A stretch of DNA of 64,000 nucleotides from Stenotrophomonas sp. NA06056 (GCF_013364355.1 NZ_CP054931.1:2294001-2358000), one strand, 5' to 3'. Numbered from the stretch's first letter, positions 1 to 8,168 are shown. Notes: generated by a model from the sequence alone, not told the origin. Numbers and translations: made by a program.

Positions 1-1
1 C

Positions 2-1204
2 CGCGTGCTGTTGCTGGAGGGGGTCAGCCAGACCGCCGTCGAGGTGTTCAGCGCCGCCGGCTACAGCCAGATCGAGGCGCATACCAAGGCATTGCCCGAG
101 GACGAACTGAAGGCGCGCATCGCCGAGGCGCACATCGTCGGCATCCGTTCGCGCACCCAGCTCAGCGCCGAGGTGCTGGCCGAGGCCAAGCGCCTGATTG
201 CGGTCGGCTGCTTCTGCATCGGCACCAACCAGGTCGACCTGGATGCGGCTGAGCTGGCCGGCATTCCGGTATTCAACGCGCCCTACTCCAACACCCGCAG
301 CGTCGCCGAGCTGGTGATCGCCGAAGCCATCATGCTGACCCGTGGCATCCCGCAGAAGAACGCCGAGTGCCATCGCGGCGGCTGGTCGAAGTCGGCCAGC
401 GGCAGCCACGAGGTGCGCGGCAAGACGCTGGGCATCATCGGCTACGGCCACATCGGCACCCAGGTGGGCGTACTGGCCGAATCGCTGGGCATGCAGGTGA
501 TCTTCCACGACGTGGAAACCAAGCTGTCGCTGGGCAATGCCCGTGCCGCGGCCAGCCTGGACGACCTGCTGGCGCGCGCCGACATCGTCACCCTGCACGT
601 GCCGGAGACGCCGTCCACGCAGTGGATGATCGGCAGCACCGAGCTGGCGAAGATGCGCCGTGGCGCGCACCTGATCAACGCTGCCCGCGGCACCGTGGTC
701 GACATCGATGCGCTGGATGCTGCGCTGGCCAGCGGCCACATCGGCGGCGCGGCGCTGGACGTGTTCCCGGTCGAGCCGAAGGGCAACGGCGATATCTTCG
801 AATCGCCGCTGACCCGCCACGATAACGTGATCCTGACCCCGCACGTGGGCGGCAGCACGCTGGAAGCGCAGGACAACATCGGCATCGAAGTGGCCGCCAA
901 GCTGGTGCGCTACAGCGACAACGGCAGCACCCTGTCGGCGGTCAACTTCCCGGAGGTGACCCTGCCCGAGCACGCCGACAGCCTGCGCCTGCTGCACATC
1001 CACCAGAACGTGCCGGGCGTGCTCTCCAAGGTCAACGAGATCTTCTCGCGGCACAACGTCAACATTGACGGCCAGTTCCTGCGCACCGACCCGAAGGTCG
1101 GCTATGTGGTGATCGACATCACCGCCAGCGAGGAGCAGGCCAGCGCGGTGCGTGACGAGTTGGCGGCGATCCCGGGCACGTTGCGTACGCGCATTCTGTA
1201 TTGA
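2..1204 (+). CDS. serA: D-3-phosphoglycerate dehydrogenase, 5' end outside window
   Basis: This enzyme oxidises 3-phosphoglycerate to 3-phosphohydroxypyruvate, the first step of serine synthesis in the cytosol. The frame is open to the left window edge, so the start codon lies upstream; compared with E. coli SerA only about a dozen residues are missing. Counting from the GTG at 5, the Rossmann motif GYGHIG is at about residues 146-151. The substrate and catalytic region NAARGTVVD follows at about 225-233 (Arg228), and the catalytic His280 is in TPHVGGST. A C-terminal ACT domain (about 327-399) marks the E. coli-type enzyme that serine inhibits allosterically. The gene ends with TGA at 1202-1204, directly before a SMAG palindrome that may act as its 3' end. 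The family assignment is secure. Confidence 0.97.
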   Translation, partial: RVLLLEGVSQTAVEVFSAAGYSQIEAHTKALPEDELKARIAEAHIVGIRSRTQLSAEVLAEAKRLIAVGCFCIGTNQVDLDAAELAGIPVFNAPYSNTRSVAELVIAEAIMLTRGIPQKNAECHRGGWSKSASGSHEVRGKTLGIIGYGHIGTQVGVLAESLGMQVIFHDVETKLSLGNARAAASLDDLLARADIVTLHVPETPSTQWMIGSTELAKMRRGAHLINAARGTVVDIDALDAALASGHIGGAALDVFPVEPKGNGDIFESPLTRHDNVILTPHVGGSTLEAQDNIGIEVAAKLVRYSDNGSTLSAVNFPEVTLPEHADSLRLLHIHQNVPGVLSKVNEIFSRHNVNIDGQFLRTDPKVGYVVIDITASEEQASAVRDELAAIPGTLRTRILY

Positions 1205-1206
1205 TG

Positions 1207-1229
1207 GTAGCGCCGGGCCATGCCCGGCG
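1207..1229 (+). repeat. SMAG (GTAG-ended REP-like) palindrome
   Basis: GTAG is followed by CGCCGGGC-CAT-GCCCGGCG, a near-perfect hairpin starting 3 bp after the serA stop codon. The GTAG terminus and GC palindrome match the SMAG repeat family of Stenotrophomonas maltophilia. It probably serves as a 3' mRNA stabiliser or terminator for serA. Confidence 0.8.
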
Positions 1230-1250
1230 GAATGCATCCGGCACCACGCC

Positions 1251-1515
1251 ATCCACGCATGGCGTGGAACTACTGGCAATGCGCCATCCACGCATGGCGG
1301 GGATCTACTGGCATCGCGCTATCCACGCATGGCGGGGATCTACTGACATTGCGCCATCCACGCATGGCGTGGATCTACTGGCATCGCGCTATCCACGCAT
1401 GGCGTGGATCTACTGGCATTGCGCTATCCACGCATGGCGGGGATCTACTGACATTGCGCCATCCACGCATGGCGTGGATCTACCGGGTTGCAGTAGAGCC
1501 ACGCCATGCGTGGCT
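1251..1515. repeat. Tandem SMAG array, seven 35-bp units plus one inverted unit
   Basis: The palindrome ATCCACGC-ATG-GCGTGGAT recurs at 1251, 1286, 1321, 1356, 1391, 1426 and 1461, exactly 35 bp apart. Each is followed by CTACTGRCA-type spacer sequence (some units carry GCGGGGAT in the right arm). The CTAC end is the complement of the SMAG GTAG end, so these units point left. The array closes with one unit of opposite orientation at 1493-1515 (GTAG then AGCCACG-CCATG-CGTGGCT). The spacers are nearly identical to each other, unlike CRISPR spacers. The array fills the whole gap between the converging serA and NUDIX genes. Confidence 0.9.
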
Positions 1516-1523
1516 GCCCCCTG

Positions 1524-2093
1524 TCAGCGCGCCAACCACCGGCGCGCCATGCGCTGCATCGACTCGTCCGATTCCGGATCGGCGGCGACTTCGGCCACCG
1601 GCCGCCAGGCCAGCTCCAGCGACTCTTCGCTGAGCACGAAATCCTCTCCGCCCAGCGCGCGGATCACGAAACGCACGTCGTAGTGCCAGTGCCCCGGCAC
1701 GTCCTTGCGTTCGGGAATCCAGTGCTTGTCCAGGTCGAAGATCGCCGGATCGTCCAGCACCAGCCCGGTCAGGCCAGACTCCTCTTCGGCCTCTTTCAGC
1801 GCCACCCGGGCCAGGTCGCGGTCACCGTCGGCGTGGCCGCCCAGCTGCAGCCAGCGCTGCAGCTTGCGGTGGTGGGTCAGGAGCAGGCGCTGCCCATCGG
1901 CGCTGACCAGCCAGCAGCTGGCCGTAAAGTGGCCGGCCAGCCGCTCGCGGCGGAAAGCATCTTCCACATCGTCGATCAATGTGCCGAATTCGGCAGCGAG
2001 GGCGTCGTGGGCGGGTTCTTTGCGCGCATAGTCATGCAGCAGGCTGCGCAGGCGATCGTCAAGCACGGCAAGGGATTCGGTGGTTTCGCTCAT
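1524..2093 (-). CDS. NUDIX hydrolase
   Basis: A cytosolic hydrolase of the NUDIX family, which cleaves nucleoside diphosphates linked to another moiety; the substrate is not predictable. The Nudix box is visible as GGHADGDRDLARVALKEAEE followed by ESGL. It keeps the metal-binding EAEEE core, but the usual first Glu is Arg and the REx(2)EE Arg is Lys. This variant box recurs in a subgroup of NUDIX proteins. The start at 2093 (MSETTES) is chosen because the 15 residues before it, from an alternative ATG at 2138, look non-coding; neither start has a clear ribosome-binding site. It converges on serA with only the SMAG array between, and is divergent from the amino-acid permease at 2270. Confidence 0.85.
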   Translation of the reverse strand: MSETTESLAVLDDRLRSLLHDYARKEPAHDALAAEFGTLIDDVEDAFRRERLAGHFTASCWLVSADGQRLLLTHHRKLQRWLQLGGHADGDRDLARVALKEAEEESGLTGLVLDDPAIFDLDKHWIPERKDVPGHWHYDVRFVIRALGGEDFVLSEESLELAWRPVAEVAADPESDESMQRMARRWLAR

Positions 2094-2269
2094 GAATGCG
2101 GGGTGCCCGGAAAAATACCGGCCATTATCGCCGTTCATTGTTGCGTTTGCGCTTGTGCGGTGCCTTCAGCATTGGCTAAGGTACAGCGGGCCGTTCGCAC
2201 GGCCTTCACCATTCAGGCCGCTGGCAACGTACCGGCGGCCCTCCCAATCCGATCATCAGGAAGTACTGC

Positions 2270-3745
2270 ATGCTGAAAGCTCTGTTGAGGGTCAAGCCGG
2301 TCGAACCGGCCGGGCACGTCGATGCCGGCGAACCCATCGAAGGCAGCCTGGACGGCGAAGCCACGTTGAAACGGACCCTCACGGCGAAACACCTCATCAT
2401 GCTCGGCATTGGTGCGGTGATCGGCGCAGGTATCTTCGTGCTCACCGGCCAGGCCGCGGCCAACCACGCCGGCCCGGCGGTGATGCTGTCGTTCGTGTTC
2501 GCCGGCATCGCCTGCGCGCTGGCCGGCCTGTGCTACGCCGAGTTCGCAGCAATGATGCCGGTCTCCGGCAGCGCCTACTCCTATTCTTACGCCACGCTTG
2601 GCGAAGGCATGGCCTGGTTCATCGGCTGGTGCCTGGTGCTGGAGTACCTGTTCGCCTCGGCCTCGGTCGCGGTGGGCTGGTCGGCGTACCTGATCAGCTT
2701 CATCACCACCACGCTGCACATGCCGTTCCCGGATGCGCTGAGTGCGGCGCCGATCGCCTGGAACGGGCACGAGTTCGCCGCCTCCGGCAAGCTGTTCAAC
2801 CTGCCGGCGGTCCTGATCGTGGCGGCGGTGACCGGCCTGCTGTATGTGGGCGTGACCCAGTCCGCATTCGTCAACGCGATCATTGTCGCCATCAAGGTGT
2901 TCGTGATCTGCCTGTTCGTGGGTATCGGTGCGGCCCACGTGGACCCGGCCAACTGGCACCCGTTCATCCCGGAAAACACCGGCGTGTCCGGCGAGTTCGG
3001 CTGGAGCGGCGTGTTCCGCGCGGCCACCATCGTGTTCTTCGCCTACATCGGCTTCGATGCAGTCTCCACCGCCGCCGGTGAAACCAAGGACCCGCAGCGC
3101 AACATGCCGATCGGCCTGCTCGGCTCGCTGGCGGTCTGCACCATCGTCTACATCATCGTCTGCGCGGTGCTGACCGGCATGCTGCCGTACCACCTGCTGG
3201 GCACCGACAAGCCGGTGGCCACCGCGCTGGAAGCCTACCCGAGCCTGTCGTGGCTGAAGACCGCCGTGGAAATCGGCGCGATCGCCGGCCTGTCTTCGGT
3301 GGTGCTGGTGATGATGATGGGCCAGACCCGCATCGCCTACACCATCTCGCGCGACGGCCTGCTGCCCAAGGTATTCGGCAAGGTCCACACGCGCTTCCGC
3401 ACGCCGTACTGGGCCACGATCGTGGTGGGCGTCATCGCCGCCTCGCTGGCCGGCCTGGTGCCGCTGAACGTGCTCGGCGAACTGGTCTCCATGGGCACTC
3501 TGCTGGCCTTCGCTACGGTCTGCATCGGCGTGCTGATCCTGCGCTACACCCGCCCGGAACTGCACCGCCCGTTCCGCGTGCCGCTGGTGTGGGTGATCTG
3601 CCCGCTGGGCGCGCTGTCGTGCCTGTTCCTGTTCTGGCAGGCGTTCGTGGTGCATTGGCACCTGTTCGTGGGCTGGACTGTGCTGGGCCTGCTGATCTAC
3701 TTCGGCTACGGCATCCGCCACAGCAAGCTGGCCAAGTCGCCTTGA
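2270..3745 (+). CDS. APC-family amino-acid permease (cationic amino-acid transporter type)
   Basis: An inner-membrane amino-acid transporter of 491 residues, about 12 hydrophobic segments and a hydrophilic N-terminus of about 40 residues. The first transmembrane segment carries the APC substrate-binding signature IGAVIGAGIFVLTGQAAANH, and the second the MMPVSGSAYSYSYATLGE motif, both typical of the CAT/YfnA-like branch. A good ribosome-binding site (AGGAAG at 2259) lies 6 nt before ATG. The next gene is a close paralogue, so this is a tandem duplication. A 12-bp GC hairpin separates the two, suggesting they can be expressed at different levels. Substrate not determinable; cationic or small neutral amino acids are typical of the branch. 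Confidence 0.92.
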   Translation: MLKALLRVKPVEPAGHVDAGEPIEGSLDGEATLKRTLTAKHLIMLGIGAVIGAGIFVLTGQAAANHAGPAVMLSFVFAGIACALAGLCYAEFAAMMPVSGSAYSYSYATLGEGMAWFIGWCLVLEYLFASASVAVGWSAYLISFITTTLHMPFPDALSAAPIAWNGHEFAASGKLFNLPAVLIVAAVTGLLYVGVTQSAFVNAIIVAIKVFVICLFVGIGAAHVDPANWHPFIPENTGVSGEFGWSGVFRAATIVFFAYIGFDAVSTAAGETKDPQRNMPIGLLGSLAVCTIVYIIVCAVLTGMLPYHLLGTDKPVATALEAYPSLSWLKTAVEIGAIAGLSSVVLVMMMGQTRIAYTISRDGLLPKVFGKVHTRFRTPYWATIVVGVIAASLAGLVPLNVLGELVSMGTLLAFATVCIGVLILRYTRPELHRPFRVPLVWVICPLGALSCLFLFWQAFVVHWHLFVGWTVLGLLIYFGYGIRHSKLAKSP

Positions 3746-3752
3746 TCCTCCC

Positions 3753-3779
3753 GACGGGCCGGCGTTGCGCCGGCCCGTC
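3753..3779 (+). terminator. Hairpin between the two permease genes
   Basis: A perfect 12-bp stem GACGGGCCGGCG / CGCCGGCCCGTC with a TTG loop begins 7 bp after the first permease stop codon. It is followed only by CGATTT, so it could be a weak intrinsic terminator or an mRNA-stabilising structure that attenuates read-through into the second permease. Confidence 0.6.
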
Positions 3780-3830
3780 CGATTTCATCCGCGCAGCGTT
3801 TCCGCTGCGCTTCGACAAGACACTCCTGAC

Positions 3831-5258
3831 ATGCTCAAGCAACTCTGGGCCACCAAGCACCCGCATGCCGCCCATGAAGACGCCAACGGCCTGAGCCTGC
3901 GTCGCCACCTCGGTCCCTGGGGCCTGACCGCGCTGGGCATCGGCGCGGTGATCGGCGGCGGCATTTTCGTCATCACCGGCCAGGCCGCCGCCAACCACGC
4001 CGGCCCGGCAATCATGCTGTCCTTCGTGCTGGCCGCCATCTGCTGCGCCTTCTGCGCGCTGGCCTACGCCGAGTTCGCGTCGATGGTACCGGTCTCCGGC
4101 AGCGCCTACACCTACACCTACGCCACTTTCGGCGAGCTGTCGGCCTGGTTCATCGGCTGGATGCTGGTACTCGAATACGGCGTCTCCGCCTCGGCAGTCG
4201 CGGTCAGCTGGACCGGCTATTTCCTCAGCCTGCTCAGCCAGTTCGACATCCATCTACCGGCGGCACTGGTCAGTGCCCCGCTCGACGCACAGTTGCGCCC
4301 GACCGGCGCGATCGCCAACCTGCCGGCCGCCGCCCTGGTGCTGCTGCTGACCTGGCTGTGCTACGTCGGCATCAGCAAGTCCTCGGCGATGAACATGGCG
4401 ATGGTCGTGCTCAAGACCGGCCTGATCGTGCTGGTCATCGTGGTCGGCTGGAAGTACGTGGACACCAGCAACTGGACCCCGTTCATCCCGACCAACGAAG
4501 GCCCCGGAAAGTACGGCATGGAAGGCGTGCTGCGCGGCGCGGCGATGGTGTTCTTCGCCTACATCGGTTTCGAGGCGGTATCGGTGGCCGCGCAGGAGTC
4601 GAAGAATCCGCAGCGCGACATGCCGTTCGGCATGATGCTGTCACTGGTGGTCTGCACCGTGCTGTACATCGCGATGGCCGCGGTGATGACCGGCCTGGTG
4701 CCGTTCCAGCTGCTCGGCACCGACGAGCCGGTGGTGACTGCGGTGGCGGCCCACCCACAGCTGGGCTGGCTGCGCTGGGTAGTCGAGATCGGCGCACTGG
4801 TCGGCCTGTCCTCGGTGGTGCTGGTGATGATCATCGGCCAACCGCGCATCTTCATGATCATGGGCCGCGACGGCCTGCTGCCGCCGGTGTTCACCAAGAT
4901 CCACCCGAAGTACCGCACCCCGCACATCAACACTGTGATCACCGGCATCGGCATCGCGCTGCTGGCGGCGCTGTTCCCGCTGGACATCCTCGGCGAACTG
5001 ACCTCGATGGGCACGCTGATCGCGTTCGCTGCCGTGTGTGCTGGCGTGCTGATCCTGCGCCGCACCCAGCCGGACCTGCCGCGCCCGTTCCGCATGCCGA
5101 TGGCCTGGCTGATCTGCAGCCTGGGCGTGCTGAGCTGCGTGGCGCTGCTGTCGGCGATGACGATGCACAACTGGATGCTGATGGGCGTGTGGACGTTCGT
5201 CGGCTTCGTGATCTATTTCTGCTACGGCTTCAGGCACAGCCGCCTGCGGGTGAAGTAA
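3831..5258 (+). CDS. APC-family amino-acid permease, paralogue of the preceding gene
   Basis: A 475-residue inner-membrane transporter with the same architecture as its upstream neighbour: APC signature IGAVIGGGIFVITGQAAANH, then SMVPVSGSAYTYTYATFGE, PRIFMIMGRDGLLPP and a conserved C-terminal LILRRTQPDLPRPFRMP. ATG at 3831 (MLKQLWATKH) is chosen because it aligns with family N-termini; upstream in-frame sequence reads through the hairpin. Strong residue-for-residue similarity to the first permease along the full length points to tandem duplication. Both may import the same class of amino acid with different affinity or under different conditions. It is followed by a cloverleaf repeat rather than by another gene of the operon. 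Confidence 0.92.
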   Translation: MLKQLWATKHPHAAHEDANGLSLRRHLGPWGLTALGIGAVIGGGIFVITGQAAANHAGPAIMLSFVLAAICCAFCALAYAEFASMVPVSGSAYTYTYATFGELSAWFIGWMLVLEYGVSASAVAVSWTGYFLSLLSQFDIHLPAALVSAPLDAQLRPTGAIANLPAAALVLLLTWLCYVGISKSSAMNMAMVVLKTGLIVLVIVVGWKYVDTSNWTPFIPTNEGPGKYGMEGVLRGAAMVFFAYIGFEAVSVAAQESKNPQRDMPFGMMLSLVVCTVLYIAMAAVMTGLVPFQLLGTDEPVVTAVAAHPQLGWLRWVVEIGALVGLSSVVLVMIIGQPRIFMIMGRDGLLPPVFTKIHPKYRTPHINTVITGIGIALLAALFPLDILGELTSMGTLIAFAAVCAGVLILRRTQPDLPRPFRMPMAWLICSLGVLSCVALLSAMTMHNWMLMGVWTFVGFVIYFCYGFRHSRLRVK

Positions 5259-5264
5259 AGGAAT

Positions 5265-5450
5265 TGCAGGGCCTGCGGCCCTGCACCGGCCGTTGAAGCC
5301 CGAGCAATGGCACCGGCGACAGCGGGACTGAGGGTTTGGCGGGACGGGTTGGGTTCGCGGGGGGCGCCGTGAACTCATCCATGAGGGCTTGTCCGCGGCA
5401 TCCATGCCGCGGACACCCCCGCGAACCCAACCCGCCCCACCGCCGACAGT
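5265..5450 (+). repeat. Cloverleaf palindromic repeat, copy A
   Basis: Copy A of a four-member family. It has a GC hairpin at 5265-5285 (TGCAGGG/CCCTGCA) and a variable linker. A 19-bp perfect outer stem follows (5345-5363 with 5416-5434). The stem encloses hairpin I (5374-5385, CTCA-TCCA-TGAG) and hairpin II (5392-5413, 9-bp stem, TCCA loop). It ends with the family tail CCGACAGT. It lies between the second permease and the convergent lipoprotein gene, so here it could work as a terminator. The other copies are in upstream regions. Confidence 0.85.
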
Positions 5451-5465
5451 CTCCTGGTGCGTCCG

Positions 5466-5488
5466 GTAGATCCACGCCATGCGTGGAT
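5466..5488 (+). repeat. SMAG palindrome
   Basis: GTAG followed by ATCCACGC-CAT-GCGTGGAT, the same palindrome as the units of the 1251-1515 array. It lies directly after the cloverleaf repeat, in the gap before the lipoprotein stop codon. Confidence 0.85.
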
Positions 5489-5527
5489 ATCGGCGGCACC
5501 ATAAATGTGTCGGCTATCGGATGAGGA

Positions 5528-5908
5528 TCACCTGCGGCCAAACCAGATGGTCTTCTGTATCCAACCGGCACCGCCCATGCAACCCATGAAGTACTCATGG
5601 TTACCGTTGGCATTGACGTCCACGGTGTAGCGTTCTGTCTTTGGCATCAACATCTTCTTGTATTTGCCATCCACGTCGCATGTCTCGCCTTCCTTGCAGA
5701 CGGTCAGCACCTCGATCTCCTCGGTGCGCTCGACAACTTCCATCTTCTCCGGCCACTTCTCGTTGGCCTCTGCCCTGCAGCGCCACCGCGACTCATCCAG
5801 CGGATCAGCGTGATCACTGAAGCGGGCCCATTCGGTCGCACAACCGCCGGTCAACAGCGCAAGTCCCGCAGCAATGGCCATTCGCATACACGTACCCATC
5901 TCCATCAT
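5528..5908 (-). CDS. Small cysteine-rich lipoprotein, paralogue 1
   Basis: Unknown function. The protein is 126 residues. The start at 5908 is preferred because GGCAGGGAAAGG stands directly before ATG. The N-terminus is hydrophobic (MAIAAGLALLTGG) and ends in a lipobox-like TGG-C, so it is probably an outer-membrane or periplasmic lipoprotein. The mature part begins CATEWARF and has conserved cysteines, WPEKMEV, CDVDGKY and YTVDVNANGN, then a Gly/Trp-rich end. The same frame of motifs (xEW, WPxxxEV, C-x(V/I)DGKY, DVN, CM..GW) occurs in the two genes upstream at 6077 and 6735, so all three form a local paralogous family. No known domain was recognised. Confidence 0.75.
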   Translation of the reverse strand: MMEMGTCMRMAIAAGLALLTGGCATEWARFSDHADPLDESRWRCRAEANEKWPEKMEVVERTEEIEVLTVCKEGETCDVDGKYKKMLMPKTERYTVDVNANGNHEYFMGCMGGAGWIQKTIWFGRR

Positions 5909-5931
5909 CCTTTCCCTGCCATGTCGCGGCG

Positions 5932-6004
5932 TTAACGCGCCGCTTCCGGTTTCGGTTGCCACAGCCAGCGATCCTGTTACGACCGGCCCCCAGCTCCACA
6001 TGCT
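5932..6004 (-). pseudogene. Relic of the 3' end of a paralogue-3-like lipoprotein gene
   Basis: Read on the minus strand, this stretch encodes WQPKPEAAR and TAA. It aligns base by base with the 3' end of the gene at 6735 (WQRKSEAAR and TGA), including the upstream segment that codes [10 protein letters not shown] there. Small indels break the frame before it can extend, and no 5' part of the gene remains. It is a decayed copy left between paralogues 1 and 2. Confidence 0.7.
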
Positions 6005-6076
6005 GCCGGCATGGTTGCCTCGGCTCCGTTGAGCATCAATCGGTCGAGCAGCTGTCGTCCGCTGCGCCGGCCTCGG

Positions 6077-6451
6077 CTAGCGGCGATTGAACCAGATGAG
6101 CTGCTGCTGCCAGCCGGCACCTGCCATGCAGGCATTGAACTCGCTGCTGCGGTCGGACGCGTTGACGTCCACGATGTAGCTCTCCTCTTTCGGCATCGGC
6201 ACCATGTTGTACTTGCCGTCAATGGCGCAGACTTCATCAAGCCTGCAGGGCACCTTGCGGTCCTCATAGACGGTGCGCGTGGCCACTTCATTCCTTACCG
6301 GCCAGTGATCGTCGGCCTGCGCCCTGCAACTCGAATGGGCGGGGCCAAATGGCCGCGCTGCGGCATCCATCCTCACCCATTCCATCGTGCAGCCACTGCT
6401 GGCCAGCACGATGCCGATCACCCCCATCATCCCCATCGCGCGCGTGATCAT
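6077..6451 (-). CDS. Small cysteine-rich lipoprotein, paralogue 2
   Basis: Unknown function. The protein is 124 residues. The start at 6451 is chosen for its ribosome-binding site (GGACAGGAG, 8 nt before ATG) and because a signal sequence follows immediately (MGVIGIVLASSG-C). It shares with its neighbours CTMEWVR after the signal, WPVRNEVATRTVY, CAIDGKY, YIVDVNASD and CMAGAGW. Its 5' flank (about 6515-6605) resembles the 5' flank of paralogue 3 (about 7193-7285). The duplicated unit therefore included the control region, and the genes are probably transcribed separately but similarly. Confidence 0.78.
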   Translation of the reverse strand: MITRAMGMMGVIGIVLASSGCTMEWVRMDAAARPFGPAHSSCRAQADDHWPVRNEVATRTVYEDRKVPCRLDEVCAIDGKYNMVPMPKEESYIVDVNASDRSSEFNACMAGAGWQQQLIWFNRR

Positions 6452-6603
6452 CGAAATACTCCTGTCCTTGGTGCTCGCCGGAACTCCTGCGGCCATCCGA
6501 TGGTGTTTCGCGGCGCGGAAGCTGTCCATGACCGGAATCGCTTCCAGCGCCCGCGCCGCCCTCCCCATTCAGCCAGCGCTGTGCTTGTGTCGATCCAAGG
6601 CCT

Positions 6604-6700
6604 GCCCAATGGTCTTCCGAATGCAACCGGCGCGGTCAGGCAGCCGATGAAGTGCTCGTGATTCCCGTTGGCGTTGCCGTCTACGATGCAGCACTCGATA
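6604..6700 (-). pseudogene. Relic of the 3' end of a paralogue-1-like lipoprotein gene
   Basis: The minus strand reads IVDGNANGNHEHFIGC, matching TVDVNANGNHEYFMGC of the gene at 5528. After this, one base is missing relative to the intact gene (GCGCGGTCAGGC against GCACCGCCCATGC on the plus strand). The final GGAGW-type residues are thus lost to a frameshift, although the DNA still aligns up to the ATGGTCTTC segment. No 5' half is present. Confidence 0.72.
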
Positions 6701-6734
6701 TCCGCGTGCGCCTCTTCCCTGCGCCGCTCCGACA

Positions 6735-7145
6735 TCAACGTGCCGCTTCTGATTTGCGCTGCCAGAGCCAGCGCTCCTGCTCCGACCAGCCCCAGTACCA
6801 CATGCAGCTCTTGTACGCGCTGCTGCGGCTGTCTTGGTTCACATCCATGACGTAGCTCTCGATCTGCGGCTGCTGCACGCGGTTGTACTTTCCATCCACG
6901 TCGCACTTGCTCTTGTCGTCTTCCCTGCACTTCTCCAGCTGCTCCACGTACACGGTTCGCATGGCCACTTCGTTCTTCACCGGCCACTGCCCCCTCGATT
7001 CCGTAGAACAGTAATCGGTCGAGTAGCTGTATTCCGCTGCATTTGTACGCGGCACCCACTCGGTCACACAGCCACTGGTGGATACCACCACCAGGATCAG
7101 CCCCGCACCTGCAAGTCGCCTGCACCACATCGTGCTCCTTTCCAT
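6735..7145 (-). CDS. Small cysteine-rich lipoprotein, paralogue 3
   Basis: Unknown function. The protein is 136 residues. The ATG at 7145 follows AAAAGGGGG at 5 nt; a second ATG at 7130 is possible. The signal sequence ends in VVVSTSG-C, and the mature part starts CVTEWVPR. Family motifs are [30 protein letters not shown] and CMWYWGW, followed by a longer basic tail ([11 protein letters not shown]) not present in paralogues 1 and 2. The 4-5 conserved cysteines suggest disulfides in the periplasm. It is nearest to the mtn operon, which is divergent. Confidence 0.77.
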   Translation of the reverse strand: MERSTMWCRRLAGAGLILVVVSTSGCVTEWVPRTNAAEYSYSTDYCSTESRGQWPVKNEVAMRTVYVEQLEKCREDDKSKCDVDGKYNRVQQPQIESYVMDVNQDSRSSAYKSCMWYWGWSEQERWLWQRKSEAAR

Positions 7146-7426
7146 GCCGCCCCCTTTTCATCAGTGCCGATTCGATCGTGGCTACGACGCAATGGGCTTG
7201 TCCACGACCGGAACCGCTTTCACCAGCGACGGCCAAGCGCCTGTTCATCTGACGGCAGGCCTGTCTCGATCCAAACGCCTGCAAAGCCCCACGAGCAAGG
7301 CGCAGCGACCGTTTGCGCAGGCCCCGGAGGGGAGTTCACCGCGCGTCCTGCGCAGCCCGACCGACCCAATCCCGGATCCTGTTTTTATCCCTCGTCACAA
7401 GGACCTCAGCCGCTGGCCGAATCCAG

Positions 7427-7432
7427 TAAAAT
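7427..7432 (+). promoter_or_regulatory. Probable -10 element of the mtn operon (leaderless start)
   Basis: TAAAAT stands 7 nt before the mtnB ATG at 7440, and no ribosome-binding site precedes that ATG. If this is the -10 box, transcription starts at or next to the A of the start codon and the mRNA is leaderless. No good -35 hexamer is visible. The rest of the 7146-7439 gap shows only the flank similarity to the region upstream of paralogue 2. Confidence 0.4.
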
Positions 7433-7439
7433 CGCCCGC

Positions 7440-8081
7440 ATGGACACCCCCACCTTCCCCTACGACACCGCGCGCCTGAGCGAACTGGCCCAGCTGCTGA
7501 TCGACAACGTCCGCGAACTGGCCCAGGCCGGCTGGACCCCGGCCACCAGCAGCAACTTCTCCCACCGCCTGGATGACCGCCACGCCGCGATCACCGTGTC
7601 CGGCAAGGACAAGGGCCGCCTGATCGAAGACGACATCATGGTGGTGGACTTCGATGGCAAGGCCGTTGGCCGCCCGTTGCGCCCGTCCGCCGAAACTCTG
7701 CTGCATACACAGCTGTACCGCCGGTTCCCGGAGATCGGCTGCGTACTGCACACCCATTCGCCAGTGCAGACCATCGCCTCGCGGCTGTATGCACCGCAGG
7801 GCCATATCCGGGTGGAAGGCTACGAACTGCTGAAGGCCTTCGCCGGCAACAGCACCCATGAGATGGCCATTGATATTCCGGTGTTTGCCAACACCCAGGA
7901 CATGGATGTGCTGTCTGCGCAGGTCGACGCCCTGCTCGATACCCAGACCCTGTGGGGCTACCTGATCGATGGCCATGGCTTGTATGCCTGGGGCCGCGAC
8001 ATGGCCGAAGCGCGCCGGCACATGGAAGCGTTCGAGTTCCTGCTGCACTGCGAGCTGGAGCTGCGCAAGCTGCGCGGTTGA
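7440..8081 (+). CDS. mtnB: Methylthioribulose-1-phosphate dehydratase
   Basis: This enzyme dehydrates 5-methylthioribulose-1-phosphate to the diketone intermediate of the methionine salvage pathway (cytosol, zinc-dependent). It is a 213-residue member of the class II aldolase/adducin fold. The zinc-binding HTHSP motif (about residue 101) and the later DGHGLYAWG histidine are present, as is the SSNFS(H)R signature near the N-terminus. ATG at 7440 gives the family length; reading further upstream enters non-coding sequence. It is the first gene of mtnB-mtnD-mtnC; the downstream gene starts 87 bp later. mtnA and mtnK equivalents are not in the window. Confidence 0.93.
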   Translation: MDTPTFPYDTARLSELAQLLIDNVRELAQAGWTPATSSNFSHRLDDRHAAITVSGKDKGRLIEDDIMVVDFDGKAVGRPLRPSAETLLHTQLYRRFPEIGCVLHTHSPVQTIASRLYAPQGHIRVEGYELLKAFAGNSTHEMAIDIPVFANTQDMDVLSAQVDALLDTQTLWGYLIDGHGLYAWGRDMAEARRHMEAFEFLLHCELELRKLRG

Positions 8082-8168
8082 TCCAGTGATGCAGATTCCC
8101 ATCTGGAATCTGCGCCCTGCCCCCGCCCTGCTACCCTGTATTCCCCCCGAGACGTTCAAGCTGCCGCC

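Noticed and set aside
1251..1515. CRISPR-like look of the regular 35-bp repeat
   Set aside because: The spacers are almost the same in every unit, the repeat is a short GTAG-ended palindrome, and no cas gene is in the window.
1152..1683. Open frames through the SMAG array encoding repeated HPRMAWIYWH-type peptides
   Set aside because: Their repeat is created by the 35-bp palindromic units, they have no start signal, and three frames in the same stretch are equally open.
6587..6600. TTGTGTCGATCCAA upstream of lipoprotein paralogue 2, 12 of 14 positions like the operator
   Set aside because: The central ATCGAT core is broken and the matching flank near 7265 fits even less well; a link to the glycan regulon is not supported.
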